A stretch of 64,000 nucleotides of DNA from GCA-2746365 sp963711255 (GTDB taxonomy: Bacteria > Pseudomonadota > Gammaproteobacteria > SZUA-229): NCBI GenBank assembly GCA_963711255.1, contig CAVQDO010000035.1, positions 124,001 through 188,000 of the forward strand, read 5' to 3'. The notes under the pieces are model-generated. The model was given only the letters and a program-made list of their open reading frames with translations, made no database searches and was not told where the DNA came from. Of the stretch, positions 42,740 through 51,810 are shown in pieces. The translations under genes and the position numbers were made by a program. Positions within the stretch are counted from its first letter, which is position 1; each line of letters begins with the position of its first letter.

Positions 42740-43303
42740 GTGAATTATTGTTCAGCCTGTGGCGAGAAAGTCACGTTTGTTATTCCGCAAGGCGATAATC
42801 GGCATCGTTTTGTCTGCCCAGGCTGTCAGACGATACATTATGAAAACCCAAAAATCGTTACCGGTTGTATTGCTGAATGGCAGGATAAAATTTTGATGTG
42901 TAAACGTGCCATTGAGCCAAGGCATGGTTTATGGACTTTACCTGCCGGCTTTATGGAAAATGAGGAAACTAATTTACAGGGCGCTGCCAGGGAAACGGCA
43001 GAGGAAGCCAACGCTAAAGTTGAAAATATGCAGTTATTCTGTGTTTTCAGTATCGCCCACATAAACCAGGTTTACACCATGTATCGCGGCGATCTTGTTG
43101 CTGGAGAGGCCAGTCCGGGTGAAGAAAGCCTGGATGTGGCACTGCTAACAGAGAGTGAAATACCCTGGCGGGAGATAGCCTTTCAGGTGATTCATGAAAC
43201 ACTTAAGTTGTATTATCAGGATAAAAAACAGGGTGTTGTAAAAACACATTACGGCGACATTATTAAACAAAGCGCCAACTCGTACATCGTTAATTATTCC
43301 TGA
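42740..43303 (+). CDS. NUDIX hydrolase with N-terminal zinc ribbon
   Basis: The 187-residue protein has a zinc ribbon (CSACGEKVTF and CPGCQTIHYENP) followed by a NUDIX domain. The Nudix box is GFMENEETNLQGAARETAEEA, with the RETxEE core intact. The architecture resembles the NudC group of NAD or capped-RNA hydrolases but is shorter, so the substrate is uncertain. The gene starts with GTG after a GGTGG-containing ribosome binding site and converges on an S9 peptidase gene. Confidence 0.88.
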   Translation: MNYCSACGEKVTFVIPQGDNRHRFVCPGCQTIHYENPKIVTGCIAEWQDKILMCKRAIEPRHGLWTLPAGFMENEETNLQGAARETAEEANAKVENMQLFCVFSIAHINQVYTMYRGDLVAGEASPGEESLDVALLTESEIPWREIAFQVIHETLKLYYQDKKQGVVKTHYGDIIKQSANSYIVNYS

Positions 43304-43321
43304 GTTTCACTATTGGAAAGA

Positions 43322-45307
43322 TCAAATATTTTTTAATTCAATATTTCCCATAAAGTGAATTTCATTCTCGGCTTTCAATTTAAAAATTAACTGGTAAAAA
43401 CTTAGCTCATTCTCCAGTGACTGGATGATGGTTTCGGCCTTTCTGAAGCCGTGTTGCTCTCCTGCAAAATATTGTGCCGCCACCGGCAGTCCTTTCTTAT
43501 TCAATGCATCAAACATTTGTTCTGCCTGCTCTTTGGGTACAACATTATCTTCCATTCCCTGAAAAAAAATCACCGGGCAGTTCAGGCTGTCTGCATGGTT
43601 TATTGGTGAGCGCTGGTCATACAGGGTTTTGCTTTCAGGGTACGGACCGATAAGGCGGTCCAGATAGCGTGATTCAAATTTATGTGTATCTTCCGCCAGG
43701 CTGTTTAACTCTGAAATGCCATAGTAGCTGGCACCGGCTGAGAATACGTTCTGAAACGTTAAAGCCGCTAACACGGTGAATCCGCCAGCACTGCTGCCAC
43801 GAATAATTAGCTGGTCTTTATTCGCCATACCCTGCGCAACGGCATAGATTGCCGCATCACAGCAGTCTTCGACATCAAGCTGTCCCCATTTTCCGCTAAG
43901 ACGATTACGATAGTCTCTGCCGTAGCCGGTACTGCCGCTGTAATTAACATCGAGAAGGGCAAAACCTCGTGACGTCCAGAACTGTTTTTTAGGATCAAGC
44001 GCAATACCGCTTTGACCTGTCGGCCCGCCGTGACAGATTACGATTAAAGGTGGTGGCTCATTGTTATCGCTGCAATTAAGTGCGGCATAGAAATTGGCAT
44101 AAACGGGCTGATTATGACGGTTGATAAAACTCACCGGACGGGCGCTAGAATAGCAGCTTTTTGCTATGTCTAACTGGCAGGAGGATTTAATTACTGTTTC
44201 TGTTAATTGTTTACTTTCGATATCAACGATGGCTGATATCAGCTGTGGAAATTCTGTACCGGAAGCAGCGATATAACATAGCTTGTGTTTATTCTTTTTG
44301 TCGGAGCGGCCATTGGCCGTTAATGAAAAAAAGTCCTGCCAGGGTGTTTGCAGTGTACACAGTGATGGCTGATTATTAATTGCCAGCAGTGCGAGTTTAA
44401 TTTCAGTTTTAGATTGATAGCGGCAAACAATGTGTTGATCATCAATAAAAGCATAACTGGACTGTGCAAATATCCATTGCGGCAAGCCAAAGTCTTTTTC
44501 ACCTTCCGTCAGGGCCTGAAGTTGGGCTTCAGGCTTTTTATCCAGGTAACGATACAGGTGCCACCAGCCGGTATCATCTGAAATAAAGTGCAAAATGTCA
44601 TCCGGTGACCACTGTGGCTGAAAAGTGGATATATTCTCAGCACCGGCAATATGTTTTTTCGCTATGATCTGGCCTTTGTCTCCCAGTTCGGCTAGCCATA
44701 ACTGGTTCCCATCCCATGGCATGTTCGGGTGGTTCCAGCACTGCCAGCATAACTGGCTGGCAGTGCTGTTGAGCCTGGGGCTGGCATAAAAATCATATCC
44801 TTCTTCCAGGGTATTTATTTCATTTAGACGGAGATCTATAGTAACCAGTGAATTTGTCACCTGCTGATTTTCGTGTGTTTCGCAGACAGCAAGCAATCGG
44901 TGCTGTTGCGGGTCATAACAGAAATCGGCGAAGCGTTTGTTTGTTTCCGTGGTAATACGTGTGATCTTTTGCCCGTTGATGCAATAAATGTCCTGATCAC
45001 TGTCATTGATAAAGTATATTTGCTGTTTACCAAGGCAGTAGCTGCCGCCGCCATATTCATGCACTCTGGAACGGGCGCTGTAAGGTGCGGGTAGGACATC
45101 CCGGCATGTGCCATCAGTCGCTTCGACAATGACACATCGTCCTGCTTCCAGTGGTCGGCATTCGATGTAATAAATAGAATTATCGCCATATCTGGTCTGG
45201 TCAATAGAAATGCTGTCACTGACAATGAGATCTGACGAAATGGCCGGTAGCTTACTGATTGGCGGATTATTGGCTGAATTTGAGCAGTCTTTATTATTAG
45301 ATGTCAT
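43322..45307 (-). CDS. S9 family prolyl oligopeptidase-like serine peptidase
   Basis: A 661-residue cytosolic-type protein (no signal peptide) has an N-terminal beta-propeller with repeated WS/PDD elements (FQPQWSPDDILHFISDDTG) and a C-terminal alpha/beta-hydrolase. The nucleophile is in GSSAGGFTVLAAL (near residue 504), the acid in EDNVVPKEQ and the histidine in GEQHGFRK. The oxyanion region is VICHGGPTGQSG. The family includes dipeptidyl and acylaminoacyl peptidases; substrate preference cannot be read here. Confidence 0.9.
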   Translation of the reverse strand: MTSNNKDCSNSANNPPISKLPAISSDLIVSDSISIDQTRYGDNSIYYIECRPLEAGRCVIVEATDGTCRDVLPAPYSARSRVHEYGGGSYCLGKQQIYFINDSDQDIYCINGQKITRITTETNKRFADFCYDPQQHRLLAVCETHENQQVTNSLVTIDLRLNEINTLEEGYDFYASPRLNSTASQLCWQCWNHPNMPWDGNQLWLAELGDKGQIIAKKHIAGAENISTFQPQWSPDDILHFISDDTGWWHLYRYLDKKPEAQLQALTEGEKDFGLPQWIFAQSSYAFIDDQHIVCRYQSKTEIKLALLAINNQPSLCTLQTPWQDFFSLTANGRSDKKNKHKLCYIAASGTEFPQLISAIVDIESKQLTETVIKSSCQLDIAKSCYSSARPVSFINRHNQPVYANFYAALNCSDNNEPPPLIVICHGGPTGQSGIALDPKKQFWTSRGFALLDVNYSGSTGYGRDYRNRLSGKWGQLDVEDCCDAAIYAVAQGMANKDQLIIRGSSAGGFTVLAALTFQNVFSAGASYYGISELNSLAEDTHKFESRYLDRLIGPYPESKTLYDQRSPINHADSLNCPVIFFQGMEDNVVPKEQAEQMFDALNKKGLPVAAQYFAGEQHGFRKAETIIQSLENELSFYQLIFKLKAENEIHFMGNIELKNI

Positions 45308-45425
45308 TATTTATCGGTAATAATAGAAATTAATGGTTGGGACGGCTATTCTACTAAATATGAAACATTGTCTGTTCGTTAACTGTGAAACTTCATTAGC
45401 CCGTAATCGCTGGCGGGTATAGCTC

Positions 45426-48400
45426 ATGTTATTAGAGATTGCTGGACTACTGGTCATTAGTGGTATTTTGTTGCTGATCATCGGTATCTTTATCGCGCGG
45501 CAATATACCTTGCGATCCAAGCTTGTCACGGCCTTTCTGGTTATTCTATTAACCTCGCTAACCGTTTTATCGTTACTTGATGGTTACATTATGGGTGAGA
45601 ACCTGACCAGTGGTGCGAATAAGGCATTAAGCGCATCGGCGAGAAGTTATGCTGATCGAATAGATCAGTTTAATCGTCAGAACTCCAGGTATCTGAAAAC
45701 TGAAGCCAGCCTGCCCGTAATAAACCATTTTCTTACGCGGCGGGCAGAGCCGCCGTTTAATCGCCAGGCTATCCTTGAAATATTACGTGCCTTGAAATCA
45801 CGACAGAATGAAGTGATTACTTCTTACGCGATATTAGATACTCAGGGTATAAATATACTGGATACAGAATCGGCCAATATCGGTATCAATGAAAGCAGGA
45901 ATGAATATTTTTCGGTATATATTAATGCCAGTAATGATGGCCAGCGACTGGACAGTTATCGATCGCCCATCCTGTTTAACGATGTAAGCCCGGTTATTGT
46001 GTTTAGCAGTGCGATAAATGACCTTTCCGGAAATTTTATCGGCGTGTTAAGAGCGAAATATGACGCGTCATTTATTGCCAGTTTGTTTGAGCGAACAAAG
46101 GGCATGGTGGGGCAGGGTTCATTTGCTGTGCTGCTTGATGAGAATAACCTTCGACTGGTTCATGGCAGGCGCAGTGATCTGCAATATACGCTGGCAGTGC
46201 GTCCTGATGAGGAAAAATGGCAGCAGCTAATTAAAAACAATAGATTGCCTGAAGATGTTTCTGACGCATTTGTCGAACATGTTGAGTGGGTGAAAAAAGT
46301 TGAGTCAGCCAGTATTAGTTCTCCTATTATCGAAACGGAGTTTTACGGTCTGGGTACGGCGACGTTCTCCTCTGCTATCGTCAAACTTGATACATCACCG
46401 TGGACCATTATTGTCTCGCTACCGCAAGATGTATTTTTAGAGCCGGTTCAATCACAAACCAAGAGCACATTCTTTCTTGTAGTTATCATCGCCATTATTG
46501 TTGTTTTAATTGTAATGGCAGCAACACAGTTATTGCTTGGCCCAATTAGGCGGTTAACCTCGGTTGTTAAAATGATTGCCAGCGGTGATATGAGCGTAAA
46601 GGCAAATGTAGAAGCAGATGATGAAATTGGCAGCCTGGCAAATGCTTTTAATGATATGACAAAAAATATCAACAATTTGATTGTTGATCTGGAAGCAGAA
46701 GTTGGCAGTCATAAACTGACGGCGGAGCACCTGAATAAATTGTCCCAGGCGATAGAGCAAAGTCCGGTATCGGTAATGATCACAAACCTGGATGAAGAAA
46801 TCGAATATGTTAATCCGCAGCTATGCAAAATCACCGGTTATACAGAAGAAGAATTAATCGGCGGTAATCCGCGTATATTAAAATCCGGACATACACCTGA
46901 AGTTTTGATAAAAAATATGTGGAACGCAATTACAACCGGGCAGTCATGGACGGGTGAGCTATATAACAAAAAGAAAAATGGAGACCTGTTCTGGGAAAAT
47001 GTCACTATAGCGCCGATTAAAAATAAGGAAGGCAAAAGCACGCATTATATGGCGATCAAGGAAGATATTTCGATGCGCAAAGATTATGAAGACCGCTTAT
47101 TATACCAGGCCAGTTACGATAAGCTGACCGACCTGCCAAACAGAACCCTTGCCTATGACAGGATTCAACAGGCTATAGTAAATGCTATTCGTCAACAAAA
47201 GAAAATTGCATTGCTTTATCTGGACTTCGATCACTTTAAAAATATTAATGATACCCTTGGTCACGGCGCCGGCGATGAGTTTCTCAAGTCAATGGCCGGC
47301 AGATTAAAAAGCTGTGTGCGTGACTTTGATACAGTGGCACGTCTCGGTGGCGATGAGTTTTTAATAATGCTGCTTGAGGTTGATGGTGCGAAGTCTATTC
47401 CGTTCGAACAGGTGATAAAACTTAAAGCTGAAGAACTGTTACAAGCTGTGTCCGCGCCGTGCCTGGTCCAGGAAATGGAGTTTTCAGTAACCGCAAGTGC
47501 CGGCATCGCTATTTTTCCGCAGGACGGCGATGATCCTCACGCATTATTGCGTAATGCAGATACAGCCATGTACCGGAGTAAGCGTAAAGGCAGAAACACC
47601 TATGAAGTGTTTACCCCGGAAATGGGTGACGTGATAATGAAGCGCGTCGAAATCGATAATAAGTTGCGCCACGCATTAGATAATGGTGAGTTCTATCTTA
47701 AATACCAGGCCTTGATGGATGCAAGAAGCCAGGAAATTATAGGCGCAGAGGCCTTGTTGCGCTGGGAAGACAGTGACCTGGGTGAGATTTCTCCAGAAGA
47801 GTTTATCCCGCTTGCCGAAGAAAGCGGTCTTATTGTCGATATTGGAAACTGGGTTCTCGATGAAGCGCTGAGCCATGTTAAGAAGTGGCGAGATAATGCA
47901 GACTATAAAGATTTTTATATGGCAATCAACTTATCCAGTCGTCAATTTAGAGGCAAGGATATTGTAAAAAATATTGCTGGAAAACTGGAGGAGTATCAAT
48001 TGCCCGGTTCCAGCCTTGAGTTAGAGGTGACTGAACGCCTGTTGATGAAAGATGTACCGCATGTGGTTAACATACTAAATCAGTTTAAAGAGTTAGGTAT
48101 TCGCTTATCAATTGATGATTTTGGTACGGGGTATTCATCGTTAAGTTATTTAAAACGTTTCCCGTTTGATGTTCTAAAAATTGATAAGGCATTTATTTCT
48201 GATATTGGCGAAGACCCGGATGATACCGCTTTATGCGATGCAATTATCGCTATGGCGCATAGCCTGGGGCTAAGTATTATTGGCGAGGGCGTGGAGAGCA
48301 GGCAGCAGTTTGATTTTCTAACCGAACGTGGTGTCGAAACGATACAGGGATATTATGTAAGCGAGCCGATGATCAATGAAGAGTTTTTGAAGTTTATCGC

Positions 48401-48431
48401 TATTTCAGACTGGCTGGGCTCAACCGCATAA
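45426..48431 (+). CDS. Membrane-bound GGDEF-EAL protein with cache, HAMP and PAS domains
   Basis: The 1001-residue protein has two N-terminal membrane helices (residues about 4-22 and 33-52), then a periplasmic dCache-like domain (about 60-340). A further helix (about 345-368) leads to a HAMP domain (GPIRRLTSVVKMIASGDMSV), a PAS domain (about 438-555), a GGDEF domain with intact RLGGDEFLIML (near 640) and an EAL domain with GAEALLRW, DDFGTGYSSLSYL and IIGEGVE. Both catalytic motifs are intact, so it could make or degrade c-di-GMP in response to an extracellular ligand. The extra N-terminal helix before the usual cache-anchoring helix is unusual. It converges on the matrixin gene nine bases away. 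Confidence 0.93.
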   Translation: MLLEIAGLLVISGILLLIIGIFIARQYTLRSKLVTAFLVILLTSLTVLSLLDGYIMGENLTSGANKALSASARSYADRIDQFNRQNSRYLKTEASLPVINHFLTRRAEPPFNRQAILEILRALKSRQNEVITSYAILDTQGINILDTESANIGINESRNEYFSVYINASNDGQRLDSYRSPILFNDVSPVIVFSSAINDLSGNFIGVLRAKYDASFIASLFERTKGMVGQGSFAVLLDENNLRLVHGRRSDLQYTLAVRPDEEKWQQLIKNNRLPEDVSDAFVEHVEWVKKVESASISSPIIETEFYGLGTATFSSAIVKLDTSPWTIIVSLPQDVFLEPVQSQTKSTFFLVVIIAIIVVLIVMAATQLLLGPIRRLTSVVKMIASGDMSVKANVEADDEIGSLANAFNDMTKNINNLIVDLEAEVGSHKLTAEHLNKLSQAIEQSPVSVMITNLDEEIEYVNPQLCKITGYTEEELIGGNPRILKSGHTPEVLIKNMWNAITTGQSWTGELYNKKKNGDLFWENVTIAPIKNKEGKSTHYMAIKEDISMRKDYEDRLLYQASYDKLTDLPNRTLAYDRIQQAIVNAIRQQKKIALLYLDFDHFKNINDTLGHGAGDEFLKSMAGRLKSCVRDFDTVARLGGDEFLIMLLEVDGAKSIPFEQVIKLKAEELLQAVSAPCLVQEMEFSVTASAGIAIFPQDGDDPHALLRNADTAMYRSKRKGRNTYEVFTPEMGDVIMKRVEIDNKLRHALDNGEFYLKYQALMDARSQEIIGAEALLRWEDSDLGEISPEEFIPLAEESGLIVDIGNWVLDEALSHVKKWRDNADYKDFYMAINLSSRQFRGKDIVKNIAGKLEEYQLPGSSLELEVTERLLMKDVPHVVNILNQFKELGIRLSIDDFGTGYSSLSYLKRFPFDVLKIDKAFISDIGEDPDDTALCDAIIAMAHSLGLSIIGEGVESRQQFDFLTERGVETIQGYYVSEPMINEEFLKFIAISDWLGSTA

Positions 48432-48440
48432 AACAGATTT

Positions 48441-49691
48441 TTATTTGTTGTTTGCCAGGCGTGGGGCGAATAATAGTCCCGCGATTAATAGCAGTGTTAT
48501 ATAAGATATGCCGCCAAACAGATCCGAGAAACTGTCATCATCACTTTCACTGGAAGTATTAATACCGGCACTGGAAAAGTTAATGGTTATTGCCTGATTT
48601 GCTGACATAGTAATAACTTCAACAGAGCTTTCACTATTTTCTTCAACTGTACCCAGGTAACTTACTTCGGCTATTGGGTGTGGGCTGATGAATGAAATAT
48701 CGGTAATAGACAGTGAGTAGGGGCCAACACCGGAGCCCCCGTTAAATAACGGGTTAATCGAATTGGCATGCAGGGTGTAACTGCCTGCCGGTAGCAACAT
48801 TTTATAGTAACCATTGCCCTGCTTAAGGTAATCCGAAACAATGCTAAAGGTTTCTCCGCTAGTGGTGTTTTCAGCCCATATATTGGCGCCTAATAGTGCC
48901 TTACCGGTTTCGTCGGTGAATTGCCCCTGCAGGGTGCCATAAACAGTACTGACGCTGGCAGCAGGGTAGAGACTGGAAAGTGCACTGATATCATCGGAGT
49001 GTAAACTTTCTGTATTGCGGCAGACAAAGGGATACATTAAGGGATAGTTGTCACGACTGCTGGTTGTGCATATACCCGGTGATGAGAATATCGATTCACT
49101 GTTGTCAATATTGACCTGGCTATGGTCAAGGCCAAAAAAATGCCCGATCTCATGCGCAATCAGCAGTTTATAATCGGTATTGGTAAGCCCCAGGTCTCGA
49201 CCATTGATGACGGCATAGCCTTCGCTGAAATAGCTGGCACCTGTTATCAGGATAGACGCAGCAAACCCGATAGTCGACTCGCTTTGATTGGCGCCAAAAA
49301 AAGCATCAATAATTTCACCATTATCATCATAGACTATGGGATTTAAATTGTCATTGGCATTAAATACGGTGCCAGCAGTATTTGGCAGATAAAGATTATA
49401 GTTATCAATATTTATATCAACATTTATTAAGCTTTCATTAATGTTGAGGTTGATAGTTGAAGTGTTTACCTCATTCCATAAATTAAATGCTTCTTGCAGG
49501 ATGGTGTTGGCGACTGCATTGGATGTGGCGCCTAGATCACCTTCTTCTACATGAACGGTAATGGCCGGGTTTTGGTAAGTGACGGGCGTATTACCACTGG
49601 GGCCTTCCAGAATGAGCGGGCCGCCTGCAAATGACAGACTGCTGTAAGCAATAAATACAATGCTGCTATAAAAGGAATTAAATTTATTCAT
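48441..49691 (-). CDS. Secreted matrixin-type zinc metalloprotease with C-terminal anchor
   Basis: This 416-residue protein has a signal peptide (MNKFNSFYSSIVFIAYSSLSFAG cut near residue 22) and the metzincin zinc site HEIGHFFGLDHS near residue 178. A downstream Met-turn region (YPLMYPFVC) follows. The C-terminal part is a Cna/peptidase-associated beta domain (GKALLGANIWAENTTSGETF). It ends with an acidic/Ser stretch, GG, one hydrophobic helix (ISYITLLLIAGLLF) and APRLANNK. That tail resembles a GlyGly-CTERM sorting signal processed by rhombosortase, but no rhombosortase gene is in the window. The next upstream gene (49700-50257) is probably a partner. Confidence 0.85.
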   Translation of the reverse strand: MNKFNSFYSSIVFIAYSSLSFAGGPLILEGPSGNTPVTYQNPAITVHVEEGDLGATSNAVANTILQEAFNLWNEVNTSTINLNINESLINVDINIDNYNLYLPNTAGTVFNANDNLNPIVYDDNGEIIDAFFGANQSESTIGFAASILITGASYFSEGYAVINGRDLGLTNTDYKLLIAHEIGHFFGLDHSQVNIDNSESIFSSPGICTTSSRDNYPLMYPFVCRNTESLHSDDISALSSLYPAASVSTVYGTLQGQFTDETGKALLGANIWAENTTSGETFSIVSDYLKQGNGYYKMLLPAGSYTLHANSINPLFNGGSGVGPYSLSITDISFISPHPIAEVSYLGTVEENSESSVEVITMSANQAITINFSSAGINTSSESDDDSFSDLFGGISYITLLLIAGLLFAPRLANNK

Positions 49692-49699
49692 AAACTTTA

Positions 49700-50257
49700 T
49701 TATTGTGCGTTGAAGGCACGAACGGTATTAATAAAATCATTAATACGTGATTGTGCAGGCTTTTCAGTATTAACCGCCAGCGGTAACTGTGCAGTTAATG
49801 TTTGTCCCGCCATGTTTCGACCATTAGTTACAGTTTCTTCATCATCAACGGTTATTACAGAAAAGCTGCCCTGGTGTAAGCCGAGCGGGCTGCTAAAACC
49901 CAGCCTGGATTTTTCTGGTAAAAATACCACGTAACGGTAGCCGGTTGTAAATTCAGGAACGCCATGAACGCGAAGAGCCATCTTGCTTTCTTTAAGGTGG
50001 CCGCCTATCTGTTTGATGGTATGTGTGCCAGCACTGTTACCTTTTATTAATTCGATAACCCTGAACGTGGTAAAGGTGGCAATCTGACCGCTTTGCTTAT
50101 CCTCTTTTACCTCGTTATTAATCACTTCACCATGGAAAATTAATGTTGCACGCGTTGACAGCTGCTCAAGGGTGAGTGGTAACAGACTTGTTGCCGATAC
50201 TGAAAATGTACTCAGTAAATTGATCAGCAGGCAGAAAAAAATGGAATAACGTTTCAT
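49700..50257 (-). CDS. Secreted protein of unknown function, linked to the matrixin protease
   Basis: A 185-residue precursor has a signal peptide (MKRYSIFFCLLINLLSTFSVSA) and a beta-rich mature part (TLIFHGEVINNEVKEDKQSG, FTTFRVIELIKGN, GYRYVVFLPEKSR). It begins with a helix, LTLEQLSTRATLIFHGEV, a pattern I have seen in proteins adjacent to matrixin-type proteases, but no characterised family is recognised. It is transcribed just ahead of the protease gene (eight-base gap). A role as inhibitor, chaperone or cofactor of the protease is inference from position. Confidence 0.65.
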   Translation of the reverse strand: MKRYSIFFCLLINLLSTFSVSATSLLPLTLEQLSTRATLIFHGEVINNEVKEDKQSGQIATFTTFRVIELIKGNSAGTHTIKQIGGHLKESKMALRVHGVPEFTTGYRYVVFLPEKSRLGFSSPLGLHQGSFSVITVDDEETVTNGRNMAGQTLTAQLPLAVNTEKPAQSRINDFINTVRAFNAQ

Positions 50258-50390
50258 ATAAATACTCGTGATTGCCGAAAAGGTAATGTCAGGCTATATC
50301 TGGGACTAATTATATATAAGTATGTTCCAGATGTTCAGTAGATATACTGTTTATGATTGATTTGTATCAGTTTTAATAAAAATGTCTGTT

Positions 50391-50936
50391 TTACTCTTCA
50401 CATCCGGCGCTGGCAAGCTGGCCACTACTCAGTAGTTCTTCAGTAAAACCGAACTTTTTAGGGTCTGTCAGTCGCTGCGTATAAATGATGCCGTCAAGGT
50501 GGTCGCATTCATGCTGCACAACCCTGGCATGGAAGCCTTCAGCCGTCACATCAATGGCATTACCGGCGGCATCAAGGCCGGTATAACGAATACGGTTAAA
50601 GCGTGAAACCATACCGCGCATGCCGGGCACACTTAGACAGCCTTCCCAGCCACTCTCCTGTTCATCGGATAAGTGAGTAATAACGGGGTTTATCAGCACG
50701 GTTCTGGGTACGGCGCTACTGTCAGGGTATCGTGGATTAGTATCAAAGCCAAAAATAACCAGGCGCAGGCCAACGCCAATTTGGGGAGCGGCGAGGCCAG
50801 CACCATCTTCGGCTTTCATGGTGTCAAACATATCCTCAATTAGCGTATCCAGCTGAGGGGTATTGAATTCAGTGATCTCCCTGGCTACCTGTAATAGCCG
50901 GGGGTCGCCAATGCGTAAAACTGCCTGTATAGCCAT
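50391..50936 (-). CDS. def: Peptide deformylase
   Basis: The 181-residue metalloenzyme removes the formyl group from nascent proteins. All three motifs are intact: GAGLAAPQIGV, EGCLSVPGMRG (Cys ligand) and QHECDHLDG (His ligands and catalytic Glu). It is not next to fmt, the usual partner of the principal def, so it may be a second deformylase of the Def2 type. It is divergent from the ParS-like gene. Confidence 0.95.
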   Translation of the reverse strand: MAIQAVLRIGDPRLLQVAREITEFNTPQLDTLIEDMFDTMKAEDGAGLAAPQIGVGLRLVIFGFDTNPRYPDSSAVPRTVLINPVITHLSDEQESGWEGCLSVPGMRGMVSRFNRIRYTGLDAAGNAIDVTAEGFHARVVQHECDHLDGIIYTQRLTDPKKFGFTEELLSSGQLASAGCEE

Positions 50937-51033
50937 GATTTTTGTTGTGGTTATCTGAATTTGGTAATTATGATAAAATGACGATTCTATTTAGCTATTC
51001 AAGTGAAGTAAAGGCTTCATTTTATTGAGAATT

Positions 51034-51444
51034 ATGTCTACAGCAAGTCCTACAGTTGAGCAACAATTATTACGCACCAGAAAAGTCATGGAAGCATTAG
51101 ATGAGTGGGGGTTGAGCGGCGAGCAAATACTTGTGGTACTGGATTTCCCTGATACGGAGCGCAGCCGGCACCTGGCAAAATATCGCAAAGATACTCCGTT
51201 TCCCGAAAATGAAAGTGTTGCCAGCCGGGTACAATTTTTACTTGGCATTATTGATGCCTTGCGTACCACCTATCCAAGAAACTTACAGATGGGTGCGCGC
51301 TGGATGGCAGAGCCGCACGTGCGCTTAAAAAACCGCTGCCCGCTACAGGCAATGCTGGAAGACGGTGAGACGGGTGTAGTCGCTGTGCTGTCCGAGCTGG
51401 ATTGTGCTTACGCCTGGGAACTGAGCGGTTCTAAAATAAATTAA
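51034..51444 (+). CDS. MbcA/ParS/Xre-like protein, orphan antitoxin fold
   Basis: A 136-residue protein has a C-terminal region typical of MbcA/ParS/Xre antitoxins (LLGIIDALRTTYPRNLQMGARWM, then PLQAMLEDGETGVVAVLSELD). The N-terminal helices (RTRKVMEALDEWGLSGEQILVVL) would correspond to the Xre-like part. These proteins usually neutralise a RES-domain toxin, but no RES gene adjoins it, so it may be a stand-alone regulator. I use the ATG at 51034; a TTG three codons upstream is also possible. Confidence 0.7.
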   Translation: MSTASPTVEQQLLRTRKVMEALDEWGLSGEQILVVLDFPDTERSRHLAKYRKDTPFPENESVASRVQFLLGIIDALRTTYPRNLQMGARWMAEPHVRLKNRCPLQAMLEDGETGVVAVLSELDCAYAWELSGSKIN

Positions 51445-51482
51445 GTGGTAAATAGTTTTTTGCTCTTTCTTTTCTGAATTAT

Positions 51483-51803
51483 TTACGATATTTTAATATT
51501 GCCAAACGGACTATGGGTCTGGATATTCACCACAATGGTTTCTTCCAGTGGTAATTCATTAGCGTCTATATGCGGCTGTAGCTGCTCACATATCTGTAAT
51601 ATTGTTGTCATACCCTGTCGATTTGCATCCGATTCGTCCAGCAGATGTATTTCATTAATTTATGTTTTGATAAAATCCTGAAAAGCTTCTGTTTGCTGAG
51701 GCAACGTTAAAATTCTAAAACCTGCTTTAAAGTTAAGGTGCAATTCACGACCACCGGTGTCGTTATCAATTACGCCAATAGTAAGTGGACCTGTTATTTC
51801 CAT
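51483..51803 (-). pseudogene. Nonsense-interrupted gene downstream of djlA-like
   Basis: On the minus strand, a frame from ATG at 51803 encodes MEITGPLTIGVIDNDTGG and so on for 47 residues, meets TAA at 51660-51662, and then continues in the same frame for 58 more residues (INEIHLLDESDANRQG ... THSPFGNIKIS) to TAA at 51483-51485. The composition and hydrophobic pattern are continuous across the stop, so this looks like a 106-residue protein with one nonsense codon. I do not recognise the family. The start is seven bases after the djlA-like stop codon, so it was probably in the same operon. An ATG at 51611 could allow a short C-terminal product. Confidence 0.6.
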
Positions 51804-51810
51804 TTTTTAC

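Noticed and set aside
51499..51681. Plus-strand 60-residue frame
   Set aside because: It is antisense to the interrupted gene at 51483-51803, whose minus-strand frames show better protein character and operon context.
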